Origin: Paramacrobiotus metropolitanus | Taxonomy: Eukaryota; Tardigrada; Eutardigrada; Parachela; Macrobiotidae | NCBI RefSeq assembly: GCF_019649055.1 | Contig: NW_026570231.1 | Span: forward strand, 62,001 to 126,000 | DNA length: 64,000 nucleotides | Direction: 5' to 3' | Shown: positions 24,272 to 36,699 of the stretch, piece by piece | Position numbering within the stretch: the first letter of the stretch is position 1 | Layout of the letters: the number at the start of each line of letters is the position of its first letter | Position numbers and translations under genes: made by a program | The notes under the pieces: model-generated | Databases searched by the model: none | What the model saw: the letters and a program-made list of their open reading frames with translations, nothing else | Told to the model about the DNA's origin: nothing

Positions 24272-26344
24272 CTTGTTGAACCTATTCAGTGATTAGATGT
24301 ATCAGTAAATCCACTTTCTCATGGACGAATAATAACAAAAACGAGCGCCTCAAACATGCAGTACCCCGGTGAACTACACGGGAGCCATCACCGCTTCGCG
24401 AAGAAAACGGGCGCCGCTTAAGCTAATAACTAACAGTAAGCGTCTTCTACTATCTCTTCTTGCAAACCACTAGCAATTCCGAAAACGCTTTTTGCATACC
24501 GTTGCATCAACGGCCCTGATGACTAAGCACGCTCAGTATCCTTTAGCGTCTTCCATTGCAAAGCTTGGCAAACCCTTGTACACCCAGCGAAGCCGCATTT
24601 CCTGCGCTCTGTGTGCTCATGTTGATCCGAATACGCAAAAAGGCTGCCGCAATAACCATATAAAGAAGGTCTGTATTATATCGCGTTCTTCAAGCGGTGC
24701 ATTCAGCATCCTGGACGGACTATTTTTAAGTACGACAAGCTGGTCACAACTGTTTTTTTGGTGCACTGACTGTTTGATGCTTCTGTCCCTGTTGGTAATG
24801 TTACGAAATAATATGGAAGGGTATGTACTCAGAAATAATGATTAGCCAACGTTAATAGTGCGGCGATGATTGACTGTTTATGCAGCTGAAGGCATCTTTG
24901 TAGGGTGCTCGCTATCATAGCGGTAGGAGCTGACATATATATGTGTTCTACAATGCCGACAGCAGCCTCGTGGAGAGTGTTCTGTACTATCCATAAAAAA
25001 GTTACAAGGCGCAATAATTACAGCCCCTCCCCAGATGAGTACAAAACAATAAATGTACAGGACTGCAAAGGATAACGCAGAACAGTTTGTAACTTCTGCC
25101 TGAATCACAGTCGATCGTAGCGCCAAAAACTACTAGTAGTAGTGCTGTGGCGCAACAGCCGCAACACAGAATCATCATCCGCAAGTATTGTCATCAATCC
25201 GTTCAGATGTCGTTTAGGTTCCAGTCGAGCACGGATTACCTTCCAGAAGATGGGCATATGTAGCCATGAAAGTATCGGCGATAAGTCAACAGGAAGTAAT
25301 TTGTAGTTTTTTACGAACTCCTGTGCGTACGTTTGGAGTAGTGAGTACAACAGCGCGCAGACGTAACGCCTCAATTTCTTATTTTAGTCTTCAAAGCATC
25401 GTTCTGCACGCATATCGGTTTAAAAATAGACATCGACCCTGCCTTACTTATAATTTGGTTAAATGATGCAGTGCCGGCAGCGTTATGATCTTATTCCGAA
25501 ATGTGTATGCGGTATTCATGAGAACATGAGTCGTTGGCAGCGCGAAAATGTATAAGAACCCCTCGAAAAATATGTACTGCTACGAGCTCAGTCTACAGCA
25601 TAATCCGAGCAGCTGCTTGTTCCCTGTTCCCTGTAACCCTTACACTGCACCGCATTTATTGTTAGATTCCGCATTTATTGTTAGATTCTGCACTTATTGT
25701 TGGATTCCCCGAGTACTCATTAGCTAGTGATACCTAATTATAAGTAGTTTGTGATTTTGTTTTGAATATCAGACAGCCAAACAATAAACAAATTTGACAA
25801 GGGGATATTATTGTAAAACTAGTATAACCGGCCCACGCAGCGAAGCTACTTAATTTGCAAAGTGGGCCTCGCAGACTTTGCCCATGTTTGAAGGACAGTA
25901 TAGCGTACGCGAAAGTGGCATCATGATGCCATCATCCACCAAAAGCTTCGTAGTTTTGTATTTCTGCGTTCACGTATTTCACGTTGATTCAGAAATACTT
26001 TTATTTATGAGGTGACAGTTTATGCAACAACACATGTTTTTCATTAAACAATTTATACAATATACTTTCTGTGCATTTTATACGGTTCTGGAAAACTGGA
26101 AGCTGGTCAGTTACGTACGCTTCTTCTCGTATTGCGTACACCGATACGCGTATCGTTTTCTTTCATGTTATTCCGTGGGCCCGGCTTTCGCCCCGTATTT
26201 ATTTGGACGTCAATGGACGGCAAAATAATGTGATTCAAGACTTACCTTATAAGTTCCTGTGGCTCTGAAATATAAAGAGCATATTGTAAATGTCAACCAT
26301 CCGGGAACAAAAGAGGTACAAAACGTGTTAAAAAACGTACTTAC
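24272..26344. other. Upstream/intronic twitchin DNA, no gene recognised
   Basis: This stretch separates the two candidate first exons. It should contain the promoter and 5' UTR of the MPPKK transcript, and is intron in the longer transcript. Six-frame reading shows only short open frames without family similarity. I could not identify a TATA box or initiator with confidence. A small tandem repeat lies at 25651-25708. Confidence 0.5.
25651..25708. repeat. 19-bp tandem repeat, three copies
   Basis: The unit GCATTTATTGTTAGATTCC is repeated head to tail about three times, with a few substitutions in the last copy (GCACTTATTGTTGGATTCC). It is a short minisatellite with no coding role visible. Confidence 0.75.
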
Positions 26345-26654
26345 TATCCAGTTTCAAGCTGACACTTGCCGAGACTTCACCGGCTCGGTTGCGAGCGACA
26401 ATCTTATACAATCCGGCATCAGTCTTCACTACATTGCTTACAACAAGTCGCAGAGCAAAACAGTTGTTTCCCAAGGGTTCAGATGTAATTATCACCCGAC
26501 CACCGTGCGTTAATTCCTGATTGTCCCGGTACCAGTGAGCATCCGGTGCTGGATCACTTTTGACTTGACATTCTACTGTAACTGTGCGCGCTTCTTGATG
26601 AAGCTGAGGAGTCACCACGAAAACAGGGGCAAGAGTACCGCTTCTGGTCGACAT
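26345..26654 (-). CDS. unc-22: Alternative first exon of twitchin (Ig domain)
   Basis: This exon opens with an ATG at 26654 (MSTRSGTLAPVF) and encodes one complete Ig domain ending in SVSLKLD. A good GTAAGT donor follows, leaving phase 1. It cannot splice to the next Ig exon (23394-23698), whose acceptor needs phase 2. It fits the exon starting at 22430, which takes phase 1. I infer an alternative transcript start whose Ig domain replaces the one at 23394-23698. The frame stays open upstream of the ATG, and an acceptor-like CAG lies just before it, so this could also be an internal exon with an unseen exon further upstream. Confidence 0.68.
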
Positions 26655-26931
26655 TGATTCCAGAATTCCGAACGAGAAATCGGTACCAGCGTATGCTGGT
26701 ACAGCAAAAAATCAATCATTTTACGGTTAACAGAATATAGATATAGTATAAAGCTGCAAAAATATACGCATCAGACGTATCATACGGTAAGCTGCAGGAA
26801 AACTAATCATACGCTTTGAATTAAAACTATTATATGAATATTACAATTTAGCAGGCTCTCCCTGGCAGTGTGAAAGCAAACTTAAAAAATTAACAAAATC
26901 AATCGAAATTTAGTCAGAAATATCCACTATT

Positions 26932-27065
26932 GTACAATGTATATCTAGGTAACTTTCGGTACAATGTATATCTAGGTAATAATGCGTGGCAATGCTATGA
27001 GTGTTTTGTGTACAGTGACCAGTCCCAATTAACGTGTGTTTTGTGTACACTATGTTAATTGGGAC
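26932..27065. repeat. Direct repeat pair and 12-bp hairpin
   Basis: GTACAATGTATATCTAGGTA occurs twice, starting at 26932 and 26959. Just downstream, GTCCCAATTAAC (27022-27033) is inverted as GTTAATTGGGAC (27054-27065), with copies of GTGTTTTGTGTACA before and inside the hairpin. It may be the remains of a small mobile element. Confidence 0.55.
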
Positions 27066-28639
27066 AAATTCTTTATTTGAGTGATTTTTATTGAGCGAAG
27101 CTCGCCATGGTACATAATGCGATTAAAGTTATACTTTCGGTTACTTATAATTTTTAAAACAAACTCGGATATTTTATTAATCTATTAGCTTGCTTGACTT
27201 GGCTATTAAATAATATTTTCACACAGAAATAATCCGCGTTTATAAAAAAATGTTAAGAAATTGTTCCAGTGGCATTTACGTATACAGTGGCCCTAAAATT
27301 TATGAAAAGGCCATTCTTCTGCTTTTGTGTTACTAATAACGTTTCTTGATAAACAGCACATAATAGCAGTGTAAAGTTTATAAAATTTCCATTATTCGCC
27401 AAACACTACAAAACCAGGATTTCGATGGCGATCAGTCGTAAAAGATACTCGTTAAATTACTACTGTATAACAAGTCAACAATTACCGACACTGCTTACCT
27501 ATACAGCAAGCAGTTGCTCAACAAATGCGTGTCAGTCCATCAACAGCAACTATTTCAAACCATACTGGATAACGGATCAGTTAAGCGTTTTCTTTCATTA
27601 ACGTATTTGCGTCAATTAAAGTGGTAGTACTGGTACACATAATTGCCAGACACCCATATGTAACAAAGCTCACAACTAACAACTGTAAGTACAAAATAAC
27701 ACGTGCTAATAAATTACGGATTATCACAAACGGGAACTATCACAAAAACCGCTTAAAAATTGTAATTCATAGGTAATCACAGGCGGCATCCCCTCATCCC
27801 CGATCGCTCGCGAAATTGACGCAACGCACTTCGGCGGCACTTCGGTTAAGCATAGGAGTACCACAGTGCTCTCCAAAATCTTTAACGTCTTCATGATCAA
27901 TTTGATTTTAGCACGTTTACAAACACAGAATCTAGAAGCGCCTATTTTTAGCTCCAGAAATGCACAGACTGTTGTAATTTGAGCCGTGAGATATATCGTT
28001 TAATGCGAAAAACGTCAGTTGCGACAGATTCGCATGTCGGAAACGCTTACTTCCGGTTACCAGTAGCTGTGACCTTTCTAAATACCGCATTTGTATATTA
28101 TCGCTAACAATAAAACGCTTTAAAGCGGCGCGAGAAGCTTGCGGTAACTAGTAACTACAGAGTAGAGTCATACGGTAGTACGAATGCTATATTCACTGAT
28201 CACGGCTGTAATACTCGTATAATTATATGGTACTTATATGAGTTATATCTGCAGTTTTTTTTTACAGTAAGTGCGGACCAGTGACAACCGGTAAGCGGGA
28301 ATTCAAAGTCGGGTTCGGCTAAATTGTAAAACTACTAACAACTTTTGGCTATGAAATTCATTCATTTTAGCCCAGAATGACTTAACCGAAGTACGTTTAC
28401 TGTAACTAAAATCACGCCGTTGGAATGCGGTCTTCTCCATGCGCATAGTTAACATAATGTTTTAAAACACCATTTCCGCTTTTACTGGTTAGCTGTAGTT
28501 TGACATCGTAATAAATATCATTATCGACATAGGTTGCTGTCTGTGTTGTAACTGTTTTGCATAATTACGTTGTAGAATTGCAGGCCTGTAAAACCACACC
28601 GGTCCACACAATGACCTTGAGCCCTTTTGTCACTTCTTA

Positions 28640-28803
28640 GGGTGGGTCTCACATTCAAAGCGAATCTCGTTATGGTACGGTTGCTCAACCGCACGAGGTG
28701 GCTGTATGCAGTGGCCACGCCTACAGATACGGTACGCGAAGCCACCTCGCGAGGTGGAGTTGCTGTATCGCAACTAGATTCGCTTTGAATGTGAGACCCA
28801 CCC
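28640..28803. mobile_element. MITE with 28-bp perfect terminal inverted repeats and TTA duplications
   Basis: The left end (28640-28667, starting GGGTGGGTCTCACATTCAAA) is the exact reverse complement of the right end (28776-28803). Both ends are flanked by TTA (28637-28639 and 28804-28806), which fits a 3-bp target-site duplication. The interior is about 108 bp, has no ORF, and contains a nested inverted repeat (CGAGGTGGCT / AGCCACCTCG). GG-starting termini and a TTA duplication are typical of PIF/Harbinger-derived elements, so I classify it as a Harbinger-like MITE. The class is inferred; the repeats are seen directly. Confidence 0.82.
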
Positions 28804-30148
28804 TTAGTGTTCAGTGCTTTATGGAGTATTGTCCCTTTCATAAATTCATTTCTTTTTTTGTGAATCATATTGACTTTCCATCTTGCAACCAGTGAAGTTA
28901 TTATTTTATAACTACCATAGAGCAGGTAGTAGCTAGTAACGATGGACAAGCAGTCGCATAATTATTGTGATATATTATGTGAGCACGATCACTTTGCACG
29001 TACACGTACACTTATGCCGCAAAGTGAAATAAATAGATCAGGAGGAAATACGTACCATACAAAAACAACCGACACTGAACGGATATTAAACATGTGTGCA
29101 TATTAATATACGTTAAATACAACTTTATGTGTGTTATGATTGGTATCTGTATGCACACAAATCGTTTCTTGGTCAAGGCATACGCTGCCGAAATTCGACT
29201 ACGTCCAAAATTACTTCACATGTCGTGGAAATTCAAAGCAAACAGTTCATTTACGCACACTAAGTTTAGCTGCGGCGCCTATCATAAAATGTCTTCAAGT
29301 GGTTGTCCACAAACTCACTTAACTTTGTGCCTCATCCTCACCGAACACACTTATACGAAAAGAGCTACTCGATATATTTCGTGAGATAATGAAATACTTC
29401 GCATGTCCTAAAATGGCAAACGTGACTTGTTTTAGGCGATATGTTAACAATCCCTTGTTTTCGATTCGTTTAATCCAGTTTTCGAATTTATCTCATATTC
29501 ATGTGCGATCTCATTGATCTGCATGTAGTAAATGTTCAAAGGCTCTCGCCTACTGGTCACAATCGATGTGTGCTGTACCACAAACCTTCAGTTTAAAGAA
29601 ACCTTATAGGTAAAAAAGTCCACGGCGAGCATTTATGTTTTTGATTAACTGTGTAACCGGAGGGTAATGTTTTAACAATTGTTTGGAATGCAAATGTTTT
29701 TGAAATTAGTCTTCCTGATGCTCCATCCGCCTTGCAACATAAGTGCTCAGCTAACTACTAACTCGGTAGGATAGCATAATAATTATGTTATACGAGTGCA
29801 ACACTGCAGGAACACCTGTTGATCATTTATATTACAAACCCAGGAAGAATTCCAATTGACTGCTGGCAAAATCGGTTTGCTACGAAATACCCTTTTAACG
29901 TGCCGTATTCATATAATTATAAGGTAAACCAAATAAAAGACTAAACAGAAACAGTAGCAAGTGGCCGCTACGCATAAACCAGACCGTGTTGAAATAGTGA
30001 AAAATGTAAATAAACCCTACAGTTATGTTGGATTTGCAGAGCAGTCACACAGTCTCATACCTCGTAATGTTATGAAGCCTCTCCCTGCATAGTAAACGTG
30101 CAGTCATAATACTTATGGTTAGCACAGTATCACAAAACACATAAAACG

Positions 30149-30154
30149 TTTATT
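30149..30154 (-). terminator. Possible poly(A) signal of the Frizzled gene
   Basis: AATAAA on the minus strand about 190 bases after the Frizzled stop codon. It is a common hexamer in AT-rich DNA, so this is only a candidate. Confidence 0.35.
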
Positions 30155-30344
30155 CTGATAGCAAATTATTATTCTGTAACAAAGCTTTGTGTAGCCATTC
30201 TGCTTCATGATTAAGCAAACAACAAGTTATAAAAGTAATAAAATTTAAGAATTACAAACTATTTACATACCTTGAGCATGCTCAATACCATTCTCTATCA
30301 TTTCACAGTTCTGCGCATTCAAGCAGATTTCACACGAATTCAGA

Positions 30345-32400
30345 TCAAATATTGGCTGAATATGTACAGGTGTGCGTCCATGTAGGCGTCCCTGCTGAGT
30401 GGCTAGCGACAGAGGATCCCACAAGTGACTGCCAGGGTGTCCGCGTCACATCGGGCCGTAACAATGGTCCCGTAGCAGAGATACTGCAAGTAGGCTCTAC
30501 ATCTGTATCCTTTTTCGTTTGTAAAACAAAACTTTTGCACAATTTCGTCCAGCATTTAATCGTTTTCTTGTTGAAAACCCAGCATCCTGTCATCATGGCT
30601 AAAAATAGCGGGATCAACGGAGGGAGGAACAGAATTCCCGTGGCAATCCTGGGAGCTTTCGCTACATCTTTCGTCCACTGGAGATATTTAGCCAGGCTAC
30701 AGGCGACCAGCACAGATAAAGATAAAATAAATGCGCCACAGAAAAGCAAATTCTCCACATCAGAATGGAGAACCGTTTACGGTGTAAGGGATCGAAGTAG
30801 GCACGAATTCGCACAGCACTAATCAGCCCAGATACTGCGCATGTCCCACCGGTGAGCAGATACGCCACGGTAGGAATAATCACAAAAACCAGCAGACCTT
30901 CTCGATTCAGGTTGCCCACTCCACACATTCCGGACAACTCACTAGCATCAACCTTCTGCCAGACGATTGCTCCTAAGGTCAACAATACAGGAAAAATCCA
31001 GGCGATTACATGATAGCATTTAGCAAGGGAGGAAAATGCTTCAGGTGACCATTTTTGGCAAGCAGATAAAAACCACGACATGGCTAACATGACGCACCTA
31101 AAATTACACAGTCAGCAAATAAATGAATTGTAATTTACAAACAGAAAACAAACGCTCAACGTGTATTGTTCGCAAGGCCACAATTCGCACGCTTCTGCTT
31201 TCATAAAGGTAAGAAACGGTAAACTCAGTTAAATTCCGGAGAAGTAAAATTAATTCAGCACTTACCATAAACACCCAGCATGGAAAAAGTAATAAACGAG
31301 GACAAACTGCAGCATGCAAATGCCATTCCCAAATCCAGATAAACTCCATAGCATCAAATGGGATTTTTCATTGCTGCTATTCGTGGTGCTGCAGCTCACG
31401 TGTCGACTGCCCAAGATCAGTCTAACAAAATAGCCCACAGTAACACCCATGAACGACACCGCAATCCAGACTGCTGGTCGCTCTGGATACTGGAAACGAC
31501 TGAATGAAATGCAGGCCGTCAATGCCATGAAAGATGTGGTCAGAAATCCCAAAACTGTAAACAACAGCATAAAAATCTGCAACAAATATTTGTCCCTTCT
31601 CTGGAAGTGCACATCCGTCTCACAAATGGGTACGCAGTGGTGCGCACTTTCGGCGCGCGTTGAAACCCGGACAAAACCGTCTGGACATTCAAATACCGTC
31701 GAGACGGTCGGCATCGGCTCATCGGATAGCGTCATTAACTGCAAACCATGCGGATACCGCATGATCGGGGGAGCTACGGTGTAATCCCTGGCAGTCTTCT
31801 CCGTAACACAAAGTCCATTTTCAACCAAAACATTACAGTCCAACTGTACCGGCCAAGCAGTTTGCTGATATAGTTTCAACGTGTGTTCGCAGTCTTTTTT
31901 CACCGTCTCACACAAATGTCGACAGGCGTAAATTGGTTTATGGTCAAAATTTTTCTGACTCGTGGAGCACAGCGGCACAAATCGCAAGCATAGGAAGAAA
32001 CGCACATACGGAGAACAATGGGTCAAGACCATCGGCATGTAATTCAGCATATCTATTTCCGCGCTTCTCTGAAAATCAAGAGGCGGTTGGTCCGGGTTGG
32101 ATAAGGTGACTTTAAGCGACCCCAGAAGTCTGTACTACTTCCAAGATGCACGCCTGGGCCCTGGACGTATACAGACAATGAACGTACCTGATCACTGGCC
32201 CCGTTGACTACCGAAAAATCGGCAAAAGTGTAGTTGTAAGGCATATCGCTGCATTGAGGCACTGTAATCCGTTCGCATCTCCGAGCATAAGTTAGTTCTA
32301 CCATATTTTGTGGGACTCCCGCAGAGTCGTAACTCATGACGGTGGGAGAGCAAAATACAATAAACATGAAAATACTAACACTGATAAGGCCCGAATGCAT
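30345..32400 (-). CDS. Frizzled-family seven-transmembrane receptor (frameshift in last exon)
   Basis: Wnt receptor family, plasma membrane. Exons: 32188-32400 (signal peptide MHSGLISVSIFMFIVF; a further in-frame ATG lies at 32472), 31266-32068, and 30345-31097. The cysteine-rich domain has all ten expected Cys, from RRCERITVPQC to ENGLC, with CSPYVRFFLC in the middle. Helices follow, with matches to the family at TM3 (FFHAGCLWCVMLAMSWFLSA) and ECL2 (ELSGMCGVG). After helix 7 the cytoplasmic KTxxxW motif is present as KTIKCW, which separates it from Smoothened. The reading frame changes between about 30660 and 30790, near helix 6, and I found no acceptable intron to explain it. The tail after KTIKCW is short, with no PDZ ligand recognised. 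The paralogue cannot be assigned. Confidence 0.85.
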
Positions 32401-32472
32401 TTTACTTCGAGACGATAAGTAGGTCTTAATCACATCGCAAAGAAACGTAAATGCATAAGTCCATCGGTTCAT

Positions 32473-35400
32473 GCATCCAACAAGAATCCACGGTTAAGGT
32501 GCTGCCACAGCTCAGTTTGGAACGCAATCAAACAAACAGACGGGCCGGTAAAAATTCAGAATTCATAGGCTCCTCCTCTTCCCGAACTTTGCTCAAAGAA
32601 GCCGAGCGAGACGAACTGAAAAAGTGGAAATTCGAATCTGTCCAATCACTGCCAATCTGAGTGTTTTAAAGTGCAAGCTGGTGTCTGCCGAGTACAGAGC
32701 TCCATACCCTGCAATATGTATGTACAATAGAAGGTACAAATACGTGCTTCTACTTCAGTGAGTTTGAACTTTGAAGTACTTGTACGAGTACCTTGGACCG
32801 TACTGATTACTGAAGAAACTGCACAACGTTAAAATTTAAAATCACCTTTGGGCCTCTTCCACCTTGCTTTGATTATGTATTTTCTCATTTTTCTGGACGT
32901 GTTTTTGCGTCAGAAATAAGGCAAAATTTACTTACTCAATTAATTACTGACTGGTGAGCTAAAAGATCCAATATTCGTATCTGTGCATTAGCTATGCGTA
33001 TTTAATTTGCATACAGTAAATACATTACCTTCATATAACTAACTCTCTAAATTAATAACAATTTTTAGAGAGTGACCGGAAGTCGCCGCGCCCTTTCTGC
33101 CTAACCCGTGGCCGTCCGTGAAAGCCAAATCAGAAAAGGCAACAAATGTGCCGAATTTTTTACTCTGTAAAATCATTGTTTACGGAGACTTTAAAAACTG
33201 GAAATGAGGCGAGGAGGTTATATCGTGCTATACAAAACTGCAATCCAAAATTAGTCTGATAGGGGGTAGGTAACCCAAAGAGTTACCCTCTACTTTCCAC
33301 ATTTTTCCCAATGCAACCTTTTTTCTGCTCCTTGCTTCCTCCGCTTGATCGCGTTACCTAATTTATCGATCGAAGCCTTCGGAGTTTCGTCGGTACTCGG
33401 AAGTGTCGACCCTCGAGCAGTCGGCACACCGTGCACATAATAATTAAAATATTTGCGAGATATACGTACCATAAGTGCACAGTACACATCGTACACATGC
33501 TGCATAGTTCACAAATTTCGGAAACCTGGCCCAAGAAGTTGTAAACAAGAAGTTGTTGTAAACAATTGATTTCTCTATCGTCTGATACAAATATCGATAA
33601 CTGCTACATAAAAACAAATTTTTTTCTTCTGTGCACCTGTTTATTTCATGCCCGGTTCTACGGCAAGTAATTTTTTGACGTGCTTTAGACATCGTCGAAG
33701 CACAACACGCCGTCTTTAGAACGGCATGTTTCAGTATACTTATGGAGCCCATTTTTTTGTAAATTTTCACGTCTAAAATACATGGTCTACGGAACTATAT
33801 TATGGCTGTTTGAAACTCAGAATCCTAAGGACACCTTTTGGAAGAATACAAGGGCGCTTTTTTATCGAATAGAACCGAGATGTTCACTGTTGTGAATGTT
33901 CTGCCATTTCTGCAAAGCCTTAGCCAGCAATTTTTTTAAGGAAATGTGCCGGTACAGCCGTACAGGTACCAAATTCGAGTACATGTACGAAAAATGCAAT
34001 TCCGCACACTCCCAAACACTTGTTGCATTGTTTTATGACATTCTAATGCCAAATATCTAATTTGCATCCACTGCAACACTGACGTGAAATCCGTTTTTGC
34101 GCGTAATAGCCGGCTGGGGAATTATTGGCGAAATATAACATTCCAAAAGGTGTAAGTACCAAGAGTCGCATTATCGACCGATCTTCTTCAGATTTTGTAT
34201 GAAAGCGCGCAATAAGATGATGGATGGTCCTTTTCATCCCTAACCGGGTTTTTTTTAACGTTTTTCTTTAAGATTTTAAATGAATTTCAAAAATTGGTAT
34301 ACATCGGTGCGTTTAAACTTTTTGGATTTTAATTGACCCATAATTCCCCCACCGGATGTTGCGCTCGCCAACGGTTTTCACGTTAGTGTATCCAAATCAT
34401 TTCGCTATAGAATGTCATAAAACTTTGCAGTAAAGTACAATATTTGGGAGTGCGCGAAAGCGAAAGTGACCTTAGAGAATGCTGCACTTATAGTTAACTA
34501 TTTGCTTGATCCTTAATTACAGGCGGATGACGGACAGATGAAGTTTTCAGTTTTGCATTACATACCTCCAGCCTCTGCCGAGCAAATCAAAAATTTTAAA
34601 GACGCCTTTCAATTTTTAACACGGACCATGCAGACCTTTTAGTGGTATAAAAATTACTTTTAATTGGCTATTTGGGGCATTCGTGCGTATTTTGCCATAA
34701 ATTTCATTTTTTTTATCATCACAGTTGCGGACCATGCAGTTGTCACGGAATCGTTGAAATTAATTCTGATTGTGACCTTTAAAAGAAAGTTTATTGTAGT
34801 TATTCTTTTCCTTCACCTTTCAAGCATTCTTCCAGCCGGCACTCGCGACCTTTCTATTCTTATGGTGTTGGCTTCAGTAACAGTCGGCTAAATTTTCCCC
34901 AGTTCGTAAAGTACGAGTATGTCACAGTCTATGTGCACCACTGCCGCAGGGCTAGAATCTAAATTCACTGTAAATATCCTTTATGGAGCTCAAAGCGGTC
35001 CGCCAACAGGACACATAGATCATTTTCCGGAATATGTTGAAGGTCTTAAAGGTCAGAAGTCCTTACATAATTGTCCACATATTCATATAGTCGTATTAAT
35101 GCTTGCTTGGAAATGGGTGACGGATAACCGTGAGCACAGTCAAAGCATTTACACCTTTACGCGTTAAAACACCTTACATCGTATAGTTAGTTGATAGGCT
35201 TTTGTCAAAACTGCGTTGCCCAATGTCCGCTCGCATTTACATGTACTTATATAACTACATACCTAACTGTCCCTGAAATTATACTATACCTAACTGTCCG
35301 TGAAATTGCAGAGTTCCTGCGTCTTGAAGGATTCGCAGTGGTTTTATCGAAATGGACAGTGAGCGGACTTTTCAAAGTTTGCAGTAATGGAGAGACGCTG

Positions 35401-36699
35401 CACAACGGCAACATCGATGAATTTCGATATGGTGCTTTTACTTTGTGCATCATCACTGATTAAATTTAAACCTTGGAGGCCCGGTAGCTATTAAACTACA
35501 AATACTACAATAACTATTGCTGCTACTACTGCAGCTACTCGTACTGCTACTATCGCTGATGTGCATATTGTGAATAAATTTAAATTACTACTACTGCTTT
35601 TTTAACTACGTCCTTATATATAGGTATACGTATATAATGATTAATGTGTTTATTGGCAGGTTCTCAGGCTGGAAACATCGAAACGTACGATGGAATTCTG
35701 AAGAAGATTGTTTCCTTGTATAATTTACGCAGGGCGGAACATCATGCAAATAGTTCGAAGTAGTTATTACACATCCACGGAAACAATATAGTCGCAAACT
35801 TGCTATCAGCCTTCGTTCTTCCGTTTTTTGGAAAAGCCAGGTTAGAAAAGGTGCTTCTGCCATAGTACTCTACTAAAAATAAATATTACTTTAGTAGTTT
35901 TATACATTATTTGACACACAGCAAATGTAACGTAACAACAAGTAATTTCATTGCTTATTGAATGTATGTGAGCGGCGAGTCTGAACCTCATTTGGAAGTT
36001 TGGAACACCAATTCACGCGACAAGCAATAAAGAGAAAATGTAAATTACTGATGTAAATGTAAATGTAAATTACTAATAAATTCAAAAGAAAGCTAAGAAA
36101 TAATTGCACCTTCTTGACAGAACACAAAGTAAGAAGTAGCCCATACTTATGCAACTACAAATCAAATACGCGCCAAATCTATTAAGCGCTCGTTTTGCTT
36201 TAACAGTAGACTGGTCGACTGGTCATCACGAAAACGTTTTGAGCGCTGTTGTTGCGTTTTCAACGTATCGGTAAAGGTTTTAAAAAACTAAAACTTGTGA
36301 CCTTTTCTCTTTCCATTGCTTTAAATTGTGTTGAGTACATAAGACTTATCGCGCTTGGTACTGCCGTAAGTAAAGAAATCAAGTAGATGACTTCAAAATG
36401 CAAGCATAGTTGGCAGTAACTTGGTACATGTACTCGGACCTGATACAGAACGTATATACACTGCGTGGACAATCTCTCGATTGTGTAGCGGCAGCTTCGG
36501 TATAAGAAAGAGGAATACTGGGATTTAAAATAATTTCGGATTTGTGTATATAAAAGGAATAATAATAGTAAGGGAAAGAATTTTGTGAGTGCATGAAAAA
36601 CATGAGAGGTTGTGGTTGTTCCTTTACTACAGTTGGGAACTTGAAAATTGCGTGTTTAGTCAGTAACTTTCCATAGGTTTACACAGTCATTTTGGTAGT
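32473..36699. other. Non-coding region upstream of the Frizzled gene
   Basis: Only short open frames without recognisable families are present. The part next to 32.5 kb should hold the Frizzled promoter, but no clear core element is visible. A 21-bp direct repeat lies at 35260-35307, and ATGTAAATGTAAATGTAAAT microsatellite sequence near 36050-36075. Confidence 0.45.
35260..35307. repeat. 27-bp-period tandem duplication
   Basis: TACCTAACTGTCC(C/G)TGAAATT occurs at 35260-35280 and 35287-35307 with a single mismatch. Confidence 0.7.

Larger units (their letters stand above)
26655..30148. other. Non-coding region between twitchin and the Frizzled gene
   Basis: No convincing gene lies here. It probably includes the promoter of the 26.6-kb twitchin start and the Frizzled 3' flank. 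Recognisable content is a 21-bp direct repeat pair (26932-26952 and 26959-26979), a hairpin at 27022-27065 and a MITE at 28640-28803. Confidence 0.5.

Noticed and set aside
30352-30822. 156-codon plus-strand open frame over the Frizzled last exon
   Set aside because: It is antisense to conserved Frizzled sequence including KTIKCW and shows no family features of its own.
30345-32400. Assignment to Smoothened
   Set aside because: The KTxxxW motif after helix 7, ELSGMCGVG in the second extracellular loop and the ten-Cys domain fit Frizzled better.
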